Both the position numbers and the translations under genes were made by a program. A DNA stretch of 7,773 nt from Chlamydiota bacterium (GTDB lineage Bacteria > Chlamydiota > Chlamydiia > Chlamydiales > VGMA01): assembly GCA_016866575.1 (NCBI GenBank), contig VGMA01000074.1, forward strand, positions 1 through 7,773. The letters are read 5' to 3'. Below are positions 1 to 4,306 of the stretch, one piece after another (the stretch's first letter is position 1; each line of letters begins with the position of its first letter). The notes beneath the pieces are model-generated. The model was given only the letters and a program-made list of their open reading frames with translations, ran no database searches and had not been told where the DNA came from.

Positions 1-1
1 G

Positions 2-289
2 CTGAGTGCTTCAGGATCTGAAAAGATTTCAGCAAAAGACTATTTTAACCTTGGTGTAAAATCACTTGGTATTTGGTCTGACGACAAACGATCAAAAGCT
101 GAACAAGAAGCCGCTCAAAAAGCTGCCGAAATTACTCGTTTACAAATCGCAAAGCAACAAGCTGAAACGCAAACTGCTGCCGTACAAGCAGAAAAAGCAA
201 AAATAACAATTACAATCGTTGCAATATCGGGTGCTGTAATTCTTGCTGGTTTTGCCGCTTATTACCTATTTGCGAAAAAGAAAGCATGA
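2..289 (+). CDS. C-terminal part of a tail-anchored coiled-coil protein (5' partial)
   Basis: The frame is open from the left edge, so the true start lies upstream; 95 residues are visible. Residues about 28-68 are rich in Ala, Glu, Gln and Lys with heptad-like spacing, predicting a long helix or coiled coil. A hydrophobic segment of about 20 residues follows at about 70-89 and ends in AKKKA, as expected for a C-terminal membrane anchor with a positively charged tail. The stop shares bases with the next start (ATGA), implying coupled translation. I do not recognise the family. The coiled-coil plus tail-anchor design suggests a membrane-attached structural or scaffold protein, but that is inference from shape and neighbours only. 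Confidence 0.8.
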   Translation: MSASGSEKISAKDYFNLGVKSLGIWSDDKRSKAEQEAAQKAAEITRLQIAKQQAETQTAAVQAEKAKITITIVAISGAVILAGFAAYYLFAKKKA

Positions 290-603
290 CAAAGCAATCT
301 AAAACATATCTTACTATTGGACTATCAGCCGCTGTTGTATTAGCTCTTATTTTGCTAGTACGTTCCAAAGCAAAAGCACAAACACCTGCTCAGCCCGAAA
401 ATCTGCTTGACAGACTTTTAGCCTTGATTCCAGGAGGAGCTACAAGAAAAGATATAGAAGAAGCCTATAAGAAGAAAACTACTGTTTCAGCGAGCTCTCC
501 CGAAATTATTACAAAACAACAATTTTACGAGCCCTACATCCAATCTCCTAACCCCGCTGTCGATCTTAGCGGTTTAACTATTGATGATACAATTTATGGC
601 TAA
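286..603 (+). CDS. Small N-anchored membrane protein, unknown function
   Basis: This 105-residue protein has a short basic N-terminus (MTKQSK), a hydrophobic helix at about 8-25 and then a basic patch (RSKAKA). The soluble part has an amphipathic helical stretch at about 37-64 (ENLLDRLLALIPGG, then a Lys/Glu-rich helix) and a Pro-rich tail. The start overlaps the preceding stop as ATGA, which fixes it well; no Shine-Dalgarno is visible. An alternative reading is a secreted protein, since residues 8-31 end in an AKA-type sequence that could mimic a signal-peptidase site, but the charge after the helix favours an anchor. No family is recognised. It shares the anchor-plus-payload plan of most neighbours. 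Confidence 0.85.
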   Translation: MTKQSKTYLTIGLSAAVVLALILLVRSKAKAQTPAQPENLLDRLLALIPGGATRKDIEEAYKKKTTVSASSPEIITKQQFYEPYIQSPNPAVDLSGLTIDDTIYG

Positions 604-1117
604 CAATACAGGAAAAATAATAGCAATTACAGGAGGAGCTGTCGCTTTAGGCATAGTCCTCTATTTTGTTTTAAGACCTAAAACTGCTATCGGTAGGCCT
701 ACAGGTGGTGGTGTTCGACCTTCTGGTGCTGGTTTGCCACAACAACAGCCACAGCTTTCCGTTGCAGACCAAGTAAAGAAAATACTTGAAGATTTCAAGA
801 AGCAACAACAACAAAAGCAAAAGGGTGGTGGAACAGGAACAAGCGGTGGAGGTGGTAGAGGCGGCGGAAGAGGCGGCGGAAGAGGCGGCGGAAGAGGTCA
901 GACAGGTTTTGAAGAATATGAAGATTATGTTGATAGTATTTATGAAGAATACTATGGTACAGATTATACTTTTGATTACTCGGATTACGGTGATAGTTTT
1001 GACAATGATGGTTTTTTTGGGGATGCTACTTATGAGTATTATGATAGCGGATTAGATGATTATAGTTATGACTATTCTGGCGGCGGCGCTAGTTATGAGG
1101 ATTATGAAGGCTTTTAA
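596..1117 (+). CDS. Anchored low-complexity protein with RGGG repeats and a Tyr/Asp-rich tail
   Basis: From ATG 596 the protein has 173 residues; an in-frame TTG at 581 would add five residues but sits deeper in the preceding gene. The order is: membrane helix at about 7-26, Pro/Gly-rich linker, short charged helix at about 55-75, Gln/Lys run, a Gly-rich block at 77-104 with RGGG units, then a 69-residue C-terminal tail (105-173). The tail has 16 Tyr, 14 Asp and 8 Glu and no Lys or Arg. The whole region after the helix looks disordered, and the basic RGGG block beside an acidic aromatic tail is a strongly polarised arrangement. No family is recognised. A flexible virion or surface appendage, or an assembly or condensation scaffold, are possible roles; neither is shown by the sequence. 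Confidence 0.85.
   Translation: MANNTGKIIAITGGAVALGIVLYFVLRPKTAIGRPTGGGVRPSGAGLPQQQPQLSVADQVKKILEDFKKQQQQKQKGGGTGTSGGGGRGGGRGGGRGGGRGQTGFEEYEDYVDSIYEEYYGTDYTFDYSDYGDSFDNDGFFGDATYEYYDSGLDDYSYDYSGGGASYEDYEGF
859..894 (+). repeat. 12-bp tandem repeat, three perfect copies
   Basis: The unit aggcggcggaag occurs three times head to tail, preceded by a degenerate Gly-rich stretch. It lies within the gene at 596-1117 and encodes the repeated Arg-Gly-Gly-Gly units. Because the unit length is a multiple of three, copy-number change would lengthen or shorten the protein without breaking the frame. Confidence 0.95.
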
Positions 1118-1127
1118 AATTAAGTAG

Positions 1128-1349
1128 ATGTACGCTAAGAAATTTTTAAAAACGATTGGAGACACTAAAGCCAAAGACACAAACACTGTCTTAACTGATG
1201 CTATGAAAGGAACGATGGTCGGGGCTACCATCGGGGGTGGAATAGGGCTATTGATTGGATTTGGAAGAAAAAAAAATTTGCTTATGAGTGCTTTAATCGG
1301 TGCGTTTATCGGTGGAGCTATCTCTAGGGCTTTCATAATAAAAAAATAA
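1128..1349 (+). CDS. Two-helix glycine-rich small membrane protein
   Basis: This 73-residue protein has a basic amphipathic N-terminus (about 1-26) and two hydrophobic segments at about 27-46 and 50-70, separated by a GRKKN turn. Both helices are rich in Gly (GATIGGGIGLLIG and ALIGAFIGGAIS), the glycine-zipper pattern seen in proteins whose helices pack tightly or oligomerise in a membrane. The KK-containing turn puts the loop on the positive side. The start is an ATG ten bases after the preceding stop. No family is firmly recognised; it superficially resembles glycine-zipper 2TM proteins, and a holin-like or membrane-packing role is possible but unsupported. Confidence 0.85.
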   Translation: MYAKKFLKTIGDTKAKDTNTVLTDAMKGTMVGATIGGGIGLLIGFGRKKNLLMSALIGAFIGGAISRAFIIKK

Positions 1350-1352
1350 AAA

Positions 1353-1574
1353 ATGAACCAAAAACAAACACTTACTCTTTTACTCGGCCTTATTGCCGTT
1401 GGAGGTGCTTATTTTGCTTTTAAGGCAATTACTAAACCTTCTAAAAAAGTGTCTGCTACTGGAAAGTTAGCAGGCTTTAAAAAATGTGAAACAACATCAG
1501 ATTGCCCAAAAGGGAAAACATGTGTTGGAGACAATCCAAGAGTGTGTGTAGGAAGCTCTATTCAAACAATCTAA
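1353..1574 (+). CDS. N-anchored mini protein with four-Cys domain
   Basis: This protein has 73 residues. The anchor helix (about 6-24) follows MNQKQ and is followed by TKPSKK, matching the anchor style of the genes at 2446, 2565 and 2841. The soluble part has Cys at 45, 51, 57 and 65 (C-x5-C-x5-C-x7-C) with the core SDCPKGKTCVG. That core resembles the DCPxGxxC turn found in many small extracellular disulfide domains, suggesting two disulfides and exposure to an oxidising side. Start ATG 1353 follows a TAA and an A-rich stretch. I cannot assign a family; the disulfide reading is inference from Cys spacing. Confidence 0.85.
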   Translation: MNQKQTLTLLLGLIAVGGAYFAFKAITKPSKKVSATGKLAGFKKCETTSDCPKGKTCVGDNPRVCVGSSIQTI

Positions 1575-1633
1575 TTTAGTAGGAATATATCTTTCAACAT
1601 ATAATGACTCAAAATCAAAAAATAAGAGAAATC

Positions 1634-1650
1634 TATCACAAGCAGTGATA
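1634..1650. other. Intergenic hairpin, 6-bp stem
   Basis: TATCAC pairs with GTGATA around the loop AAGCA, and a further three A-T pairs are possible outside a two-base mismatch. It is not followed by a T run on the plus strand, so it does not look like an intrinsic terminator. A stem this short can arise by chance. Confidence 0.4.
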
Positions 1651-1680
1651 TCTTTAGTAAAAAAATGTAAATAATAAAAC

Positions 1681-1688
1681 AAAAAAAA
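1681..1688 (+). promoter_or_regulatory. A-rich translation initiation region
   Basis: Eight consecutive A bases sit directly before the ATG at 1689, with no purine-rich Shine-Dalgarno in range. A-rich unstructured leaders replace Shine-Dalgarno sites in many Bacteroidota. The same arrangement precedes the ATGs at 2841 and 3131, which supports these start calls. Confidence 0.55.
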
Positions 1689-1817
1689 ATGGCAACAGAA
1701 AAATCAGAAAAAAAACCCTTTTTGCAAACAGCAGTTGGGGTAGGTGTTTCCCTTGCGGTGCTATTCGGCATGGTTTGGGTAATCTCTAAAGCTTGGAAAA
1801 CAGGACAAAAGGCTTAA
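1689..1817 (+). CDS. 42-residue single-helix membrane protein, paralog A
   Basis: ATG 1689 to TAA 1815-1817 encodes 42 residues: a charged N-terminus (MATEKSEKKP), a hydrophobic helix at about 14-33 and the ending AWKTGQKA. It is clearly related to the 41-residue protein at 2163: both have the pattern K-K-x-F-x-Q-T before the helix, SLA-x-LF within it, and AWK-x-GQK after it. The matching pair supports both as genuine genes despite their size. An A run immediately precedes the start. Function unknown; the conserved ends suggest a defined binding partner or packing role at both membrane faces. Confidence 0.85.
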   Translation: MATEKSEKKPFLQTAVGVGVSLAVLFGMVWVISKAWKTGQKA

Positions 1818-1833
1818 TACTAAAAAATTTTTT

Positions 1834-2151
1834 ATGGCATACGAAGAATACAATGACTTTATTGATCCTATTGATGCAGACACCACACGTTATAAAAAGT
1901 CGACTGATGAGAAAAAGAAAAAGACGTCTTGGCTTGATACTTTAGGCGGTGTGGTAGATGTTATTGGTAAAGGCATTGATTCTTATGTGAAATTTAAGCC
2001 TAACCAAGTGCCTACGCCTACAACAAGCGATCCTATTTTTACGCCAAATCCTCCTAAAAGGGGATCAGGTGGTTTAATTATAGCTTCAGTAGTGGGAGTG
2101 GCGGCTATTGTAGGATTAATAGTATTTATTAATAAAAACAAAAAACCTTAA
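1834..2151 (+). CDS. Tail-anchored small protein, unknown function
   Basis: This 105-residue protein has an acidic start (MAYEEYNDFIDPIDAD), a Lys-rich patch (about 21-30), an amphipathic segment WLDTLGGVVDVIGKGIDSY (33-51), a Pro/Thr-rich linker (56-78) and a C-terminal hydrophobic helix at about 80-99 ending KNKKP. This orientation, with the soluble part first and the anchor last, is the reverse of most neighbours and matches the genes at 2-289 and 3732. It sits between the two paralogous mini proteins at 1689 and 2163. The start ATG follows TTTTTT, an unusual leader for this window. No family recognised. Confidence 0.85.
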   Translation: MAYEEYNDFIDPIDADTTRYKKSTDEKKKKTSWLDTLGGVVDVIGKGIDSYVKFKPNQVPTPTTSDPIFTPNPPKRGSGGLIIASVVGVAAIVGLIVFINKNKKP

Positions 2152-2162
2152 AAACAAAAAAC

Positions 2163-2288
2163 ATGCAAAACGGAAAAAAATTCTTTCAGACAACAGGTGG
2201 AGTAGTTCTCTCACTGGCTTTATTGTTCGCGACCGTATTCATTGCTTCAACGGCATGGAAAAGAGGTCAAAAAAACATGACTAATTGA
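2163..2288 (+). CDS. 41-residue single-helix membrane protein, paralog B
   Basis: ATG 2163 to TGA 2286-2288 encodes 41 residues, with MQNGKKFFQ, a hydrophobic helix at about 12-30, and TAWKRGQKNMTN. It aligns end to end with the 42-residue product of 1689-1817: the FxQT entry, the SLAxLF core and the AWKxGQK exit are shared, while the helix faces differ. The pair is best explained by duplication around or across the gene at 1834. An A-rich leader precedes the start. The stop overlaps the TTG start of the next gene. Function unknown. Confidence 0.85.
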   Translation: MQNGKKFFQTTGGVVLSLALLFATVFIASTAWKRGQKNMTN

Positions 2289-2449
2289 AGGTTTCTGCTG
2301 CTCTAACATCGCTTGGTGCTGTAGCAGGCATTTGGTATGGCGTTTCACAGCGAAAGTCCTTCTGGTCGATTGCTGGTTTTGCTATTCTATTTTCTGTTGG
2401 CGGAGCAGCTCTTGGAACTGTATATGGTGCTTTAAATGACAAAAAATGA
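2285..2449 (+). CDS. 54-residue two-helix membrane protein, TTG start
   Basis: The frame is open from just after a TAA at 2282-2284 to TGA 2447-2449. It has no upstream ATG, so the start is taken as TTG 2285, which overlaps the preceding stop as TTGA; the same NTGA geometry recurs across the window. The product begins KVSAALTSLGAVAGIWYGVS, then QRKSFWS, then a second hydrophobic segment (about 30-48) ending LNDKK. Two Gly/Ala-rich helices joined by a basic turn suggest a hairpin membrane protein. The next gene starts inside its stop (ATGA). It is a real coding stretch by composition and packing; the exact start is less certain. Family not recognised. Confidence 0.7.
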   Translation: MKVSAALTSLGAVAGIWYGVSQRKSFWSIAGFAILFSVGGAALGTVYGALNDKK

Positions 2450-2562
2450 ACAAAAAACTATTAACTCTATTGGGAGTTGCGGCTGTTGGTTATGCCGCTT
2501 ACTACCTGTGGAATCAGAGTAAAAAATCTGCCGATGGCTCTAAATGTATGAGCTGTAGCTAA
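2446..2562 (+). CDS. 38-residue anchored mini protein with CxxC
   Basis: ATG 2446 overlaps the previous stop (ATGA) and the frame ends at TAA 2560-2562. The first 24 residues (MNKKLLTLLGVAAVGYAAYY, then LWNQ) form an anchor very like that of the gene at 2841, which has LLGVAAVG in the same register. The remaining 14 residues are polar and contain K-C-M-S-C-S, a CxxC pair that could form a disulfide, bind metal or join to another Cys protein. It looks like the minimal member of the anchor-plus-Cys group here. Function unknown. Confidence 0.8.
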   Translation: MNKKLLTLLGVAAVGYAAYYLWNQSKKSADGSKCMSCS

Positions 2563-2564
2563 TT

Positions 2565-2825
2565 ATGGATAAGAAAACAACAACTCTGCTTGCCGTGGGT
2601 GTGCTAGCAGCAGTAGGCTTCCTCGTTTGGAAGCAAACCCAAAAACCAAAGTCGTTCGCGAATTTGATGGTTATGTCTGATGAAGCGAGTGGTTTGGACA
2701 TGTGTTTAAAAGCAAAAAAATGCGGATCTAAAGAAGGCCCTAATAATACGCCAGGTTGCCTTTGTTGCCGCGGACATCGCGCAAAAGGAACACAGCAAAT
2801 GGGTTGTGAAACAAGTAACTTTTAA
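2565..2825 (+). CDS. Anchored Cys-rich protein, six-Cys member of a tandem pair
   Basis: This protein has 86 residues. The anchor helix is at about 6-23, followed by TQKPKSF at 25-31, then Cys at 47, 53, 65, 67, 68 and 81. The adjacent product of 2841-3119 has TQKPKSF at the same residues and the same C-x19-CC spacing, so the two are paralogs; this copy adds Cys 53 and Cys 65. The start ATG lies two bases after the preceding stop. Six Cys in a 35-residue span suggests three disulfides or a small metal site. The charge after the anchor (KQTQKPK) would by the positive-inside rule favour the Cys domain on the inner side, which conflicts with disulfide formation, so topology is unresolved. Family not recognised. 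Confidence 0.88.
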   Translation: MDKKTTTLLAVGVLAAVGFLVWKQTQKPKSFANLMVMSDEASGLDMCLKAKKCGSKEGPNNTPGCLCCRGHRAKGTQQMGCETSNF

Positions 2826-2840
2826 TTAAATAAAAAAAAA
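2826..2840 (+). promoter_or_regulatory. A-rich translation initiation region
   Basis: The 15 bases between the TAA at 2823-2825 and the ATG at 2841 end in nine consecutive A bases. No Shine-Dalgarno is present. This is one of several A-run leaders in the window and supports the start choice for the 92-residue protein. Confidence 0.55.
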
Positions 2841-3119
2841 ATGAACAATCAATTACAAATCTTACTTGGAGTTGCCGCAGTGGGTGCTGCTGGTTACTTC
2901 ATTTTTAAAGAAACACAAAAACCAAAATCCTTCACTAATTTTAGAGGTATGCCCACTGAAGGTCTTGAGGGTGGGTATAGACCATTTTGCAAAGGTCGTA
3001 ACGAAAGACTGGGAACATTTCAAATGAACGACAAGACTTATTATTGGTGCTGCCAACCTGGCTTTTTTACGGACAATCGCCCCGATTTGAAGTGTTCTGA
3101 ACTTGTAACAGAGGATTAA
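2841..3119 (+). CDS. Anchored Cys-rich protein, four-Cys member of a tandem pair
   Basis: This protein has 92 residues. The anchor helix (about 5-23, with LLGVAAVGAAGYF) is followed by TQKPKSF at 25-31, then a soluble part with Cys 50, 70, 71 and 85 (C-x19-CC-x13-C) and an aromatic cluster YYWCC before the paired Cys. It is a diverged duplicate of the product of 2565-2825, with which it shares anchor, linker position and Cys framework but little else. The tail is acidic (ELVTED). Two disulfides are plausible. The presence of two paralogs side by side suggests either two related partners or diversification of an exposed domain. No family recognised. Confidence 0.88.
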   Translation: MNNQLQILLGVAAVGAAGYFIFKETQKPKSFTNFRGMPTEGLEGGYRPFCKGRNERLGTFQMNDKTYYWCCQPGFFTDNRPDLKCSELVTED

Positions 3120-3130
3120 AAAAAAAAAAT
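3120..3130 (+). promoter_or_regulatory. A-rich translation initiation region
   Basis: A run of 12 A bases spans 3118-3129, including the end of the previous stop codon, with one T before the ATG at 3131. No Shine-Dalgarno is present. Such homopolymers are also positions where sequencing or replication slippage could occur, but both flanking frames are intact. Confidence 0.5.
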
Positions 3131-3514
3131 ATGAACAAAAACATTAAACTTTTACTTGGCATTGCTCTTCTGGGAACAGGGGCATATATGCTTTTTATTC
3201 AAAAAAAACAGAAAAAATCCTACTCTGGAGAAGTAGGACGTAGAATGCGTATGACAGGACATAAAATGAATGCTTCAGGCTTGAAAGGTCTAAAAATTAA
3301 GAGACAAGACCGCAGATCATTTGTTCCTGATCAATTACCTGTATATGACAGCGGGTGGCAAGGTGCTGATGGTGGTTTCAAAGCTACAAAAGATGAAAAG
3401 GTATTTAAAGATTATGCTGGTGGTTCAGTTTTTAACTCTGGAGATACCAAAATCTTCAGCGCAGACGGAACTGGTAATTTTTTTAAACCAAAGGATAGTG
3501 GTTTCCAAGGATGA
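3131..3514 (+). CDS. Anchored basic protein with Gly-rich C-terminal half
   Basis: This protein has 127 residues. The N-terminal helix (about 5-23) is followed by a strongly basic stretch (QKKQKKS, then GRRMRM and KGLKIKRQDRR up to about 62). Residues 63-127 are Gly, Asp, Phe and Lys rich, with DSGWQG at 73-78 echoed by DSGFQG at 122-127 and similar short turns between, suggesting a degenerate repeat or small beta domain. The basic block could contact nucleic acid or lipid head groups, which would suit a protein between a membrane and a packaged genome; this is speculation. The A-rich leader sets the start, and the stop overlaps the next ATG (ATGA). Family not recognised. Confidence 0.87.
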   Translation: MNKNIKLLLGIALLGTGAYMLFIQKKQKKSYSGEVGRRMRMTGHKMNASGLKGLKIKRQDRRSFVPDQLPVYDSGWQGADGGFKATKDEKVFKDYAGGSVFNSGDTKIFSADGTGNFFKPKDSGFQG

Positions 3515-3717
3515 AACAAAAGAGTATTTTGTTAGTAGGTGTTCTGCTTGCGGGTTCGTATGTTGCCTACAACTTACTAACTAAAACTATGCCCAAGAAG
3601 GTAATAGGTAAAACTGAAGAGGTAGAAGTATCTGGTAGTTTTATGTCAGCTGATGCTTCAAGTAATAATATACCTTCATGGGCAGAATCTATTTTTAGAA
3701 AAAATTGGATCGTGTAA
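3511..3717 (+). CDS. 68-residue anchored membrane protein, unknown function
   Basis: The start ATG overlaps the preceding stop (ATGA) and has a weak AAGG just upstream. The anchor helix (about 5-23, ILLVGVLLAGSYVAYNLL) is followed by TKTMPKK, an exit sequence like those of the other anchored proteins here. The payload is short: an acidic beta-like segment (KTEEVEVSG), a Ser/Asn-rich linker and an amphipathic C-terminus (WAESIFRKNWIV) that could be a second membrane-interfacing helix. No recognisable domain. It probably belongs to the same structural set as its neighbours. Confidence 0.83.
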   Translation: MKQKSILLVGVLLAGSYVAYNLLTKTMPKKVIGKTEEVEVSGSFMSADASSNNIPSWAESIFRKNWIV

Positions 3718-3731
3718 AGCGAAAATAAAAC

Positions 3732-4055
3732 ATGGAAAAAAAATCTGCAAATAAGCTTTGGAGAGAGAGTAAGAGCACTCTCTCATTCAAAGAGTGGATA
3801 GAAAGAGAAAATAAAAAGAAAACAGATAACCAAGAGGGTAATTTTTTACCTTTCAACTCAGGCATACCCTCTAATGTAATAAAAGACACACTTACACAAG
3901 CTCGAGAGGAAGTAGAAAGAGTGGGTGGTTATCGAACAGAGGCTTCATCGGGTATCATATTTGGACTTGACAAAAGAATTGTCATTTTTTCAGGTATATT
4001 AATCGTAGGAGCTTTTGCGGTAGTCGCTTATAATAAACTAAAGAGTAAGAAATGA
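3732..4055 (+). CDS. Tail-anchored protein with basic helical N-terminus
   Basis: This protein has 107 residues. The N-terminal part is charged and helical and contains LSFKEWIERENKKK (17-30), a compact amphipathic motif. A polar middle follows (31-72, including a helix TLTQAREEVERVGG), and a hydrophobic helix at about 82-100 ends NKLKSKK. Like the genes at 2-289 and 1834, it places the soluble part first and the anchor last. An 8-bp perfect hairpin lies in its coding sequence at 3763-3784. The stop overlaps the next start (ATGA). No family is firmly recognised; the SFKEWIE helix could be a peptide that docks on a capsid or coat protein, but this is a guess. Confidence 0.86.
   Translation: MEKKSANKLWRESKSTLSFKEWIERENKKKTDNQEGNFLPFNSGIPSNVIKDTLTQAREEVERVGGYRTEASSGIIFGLDKRIVIFSGILIVGAFAVVAYNKLKSKK
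3763..3784. other. Intragenic hairpin, 8-bp perfect stem
   Basis: GAGAGAGT pairs with ACTCTCTC around a six-base loop (AAGAGC), near the 5' end of the gene at 3732. It is not followed by a T run, so it is not a terminator. A stem of this size is expected about once by chance in a window of this length. Confidence 0.5.
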
Positions 4056-4306
4056 ACATGACGAGAGAGAAATGGATTTATACGGGTGTTGGTCTCCTTG
4101 TTTTATTAGTTTTAGTAAGCTCTACGAAAAAAGTTGCATTAATTGAAGTGCGAGAAAGTACAGATCAGCCAACTTTTGATAGTTCAGATTTACCGCCAGC
4201 GTTAAAACCGCCATATAAATTAGCAGAAGGGGAACAGATCCCAAGACCGATAAAAAAGAACTTATATTTATTTTCAATAGGACTTAAACCAAGATTTGAT
4301 ACATGA
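4052..4306 (+). CDS. Small anchored protein overlapping and preceding the metallopeptidase gene
   Basis: This protein has 84 residues. ATG 4052 overlaps the previous stop (ATGA); ATG 4058 is an in-frame alternative, two residues shorter. A hydrophobic helix at about 9-24 is followed by STKK, a beta-like segment (VALIEVRES) and a Pro-rich stretch (SSDLPPALKPPY...IPRPIKK). The last residues, NLYLFSIGLKPRFDT, look like the first beta strands of a domain. The stop overlaps the start of the peptidase gene, so the two are coupled and the products may act together, with this one as a membrane tether. A sequencing error or frameshift joining the two into one anchored peptidase cannot be excluded. No family recognised. 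Confidence 0.83.
   Translation: MNMTREKWIYTGVGLLVLLVLVSSTKKVALIEVRESTDQPTFDSSDLPPALKPPYKLAEGEQIPRPIKKNLYLFSIGLKPRFDT

Larger units (their letters stand above)
1575..1688. other. 114-base intergenic gap with small hairpin and a start-less open frame
   Basis: This is the longest stretch without an assigned gene. It contains a hairpin at 1634-1650, a 14-codon reading frame from ATG 1604 to 1648 (MTQNQKIREIYHKQ) whose stop falls in the hairpin, and a third frame open from 1552 to the TAA at 1672-1674 with no usable start. No promoter match or T-tract terminator was found. It may be a 5' leader, a decayed gene end, or spacer. Confidence 0.5.

Noticed and set aside
786..1055. 89-residue open frame on the plus strand within the RGGG gene
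   Set aside because: It is an off-frame reading of the low-complexity repeat region, giving EVVEAAEEAAEEA-type artefacts; the other frame has an anchor and better spacing.
1052..1336. 94-residue minus-strand open frame
   Set aside because: It lies antisense to the two-helix gene; its hydrophobic residues mirror Gly/Ala/Ile codons of the plus strand, and no other minus-strand gene is supported.
1497..1771. Two overlapping minus-strand open frames across the intergenic gap
   Set aside because: Both are Phe/Ile-rich readings of A-rich plus-strand sequence and overlap the well-supported genes at 1353 and 1689.
2862..3056. 64-residue minus-strand open frame
   Set aside because: It is antisense to the Cys-rich gene at 2841, which has a clear paralog.
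3321..3584. 87-residue plus-strand open frame spanning two genes
   Set aside because: It crosses the ATGA junction of the genes at 3131 and 3511, both of which have anchors and consistent starts.
3695..3889. 64-residue minus-strand open frame
   Set aside because: It is antisense to the well-supported tail-anchored gene at 3732.
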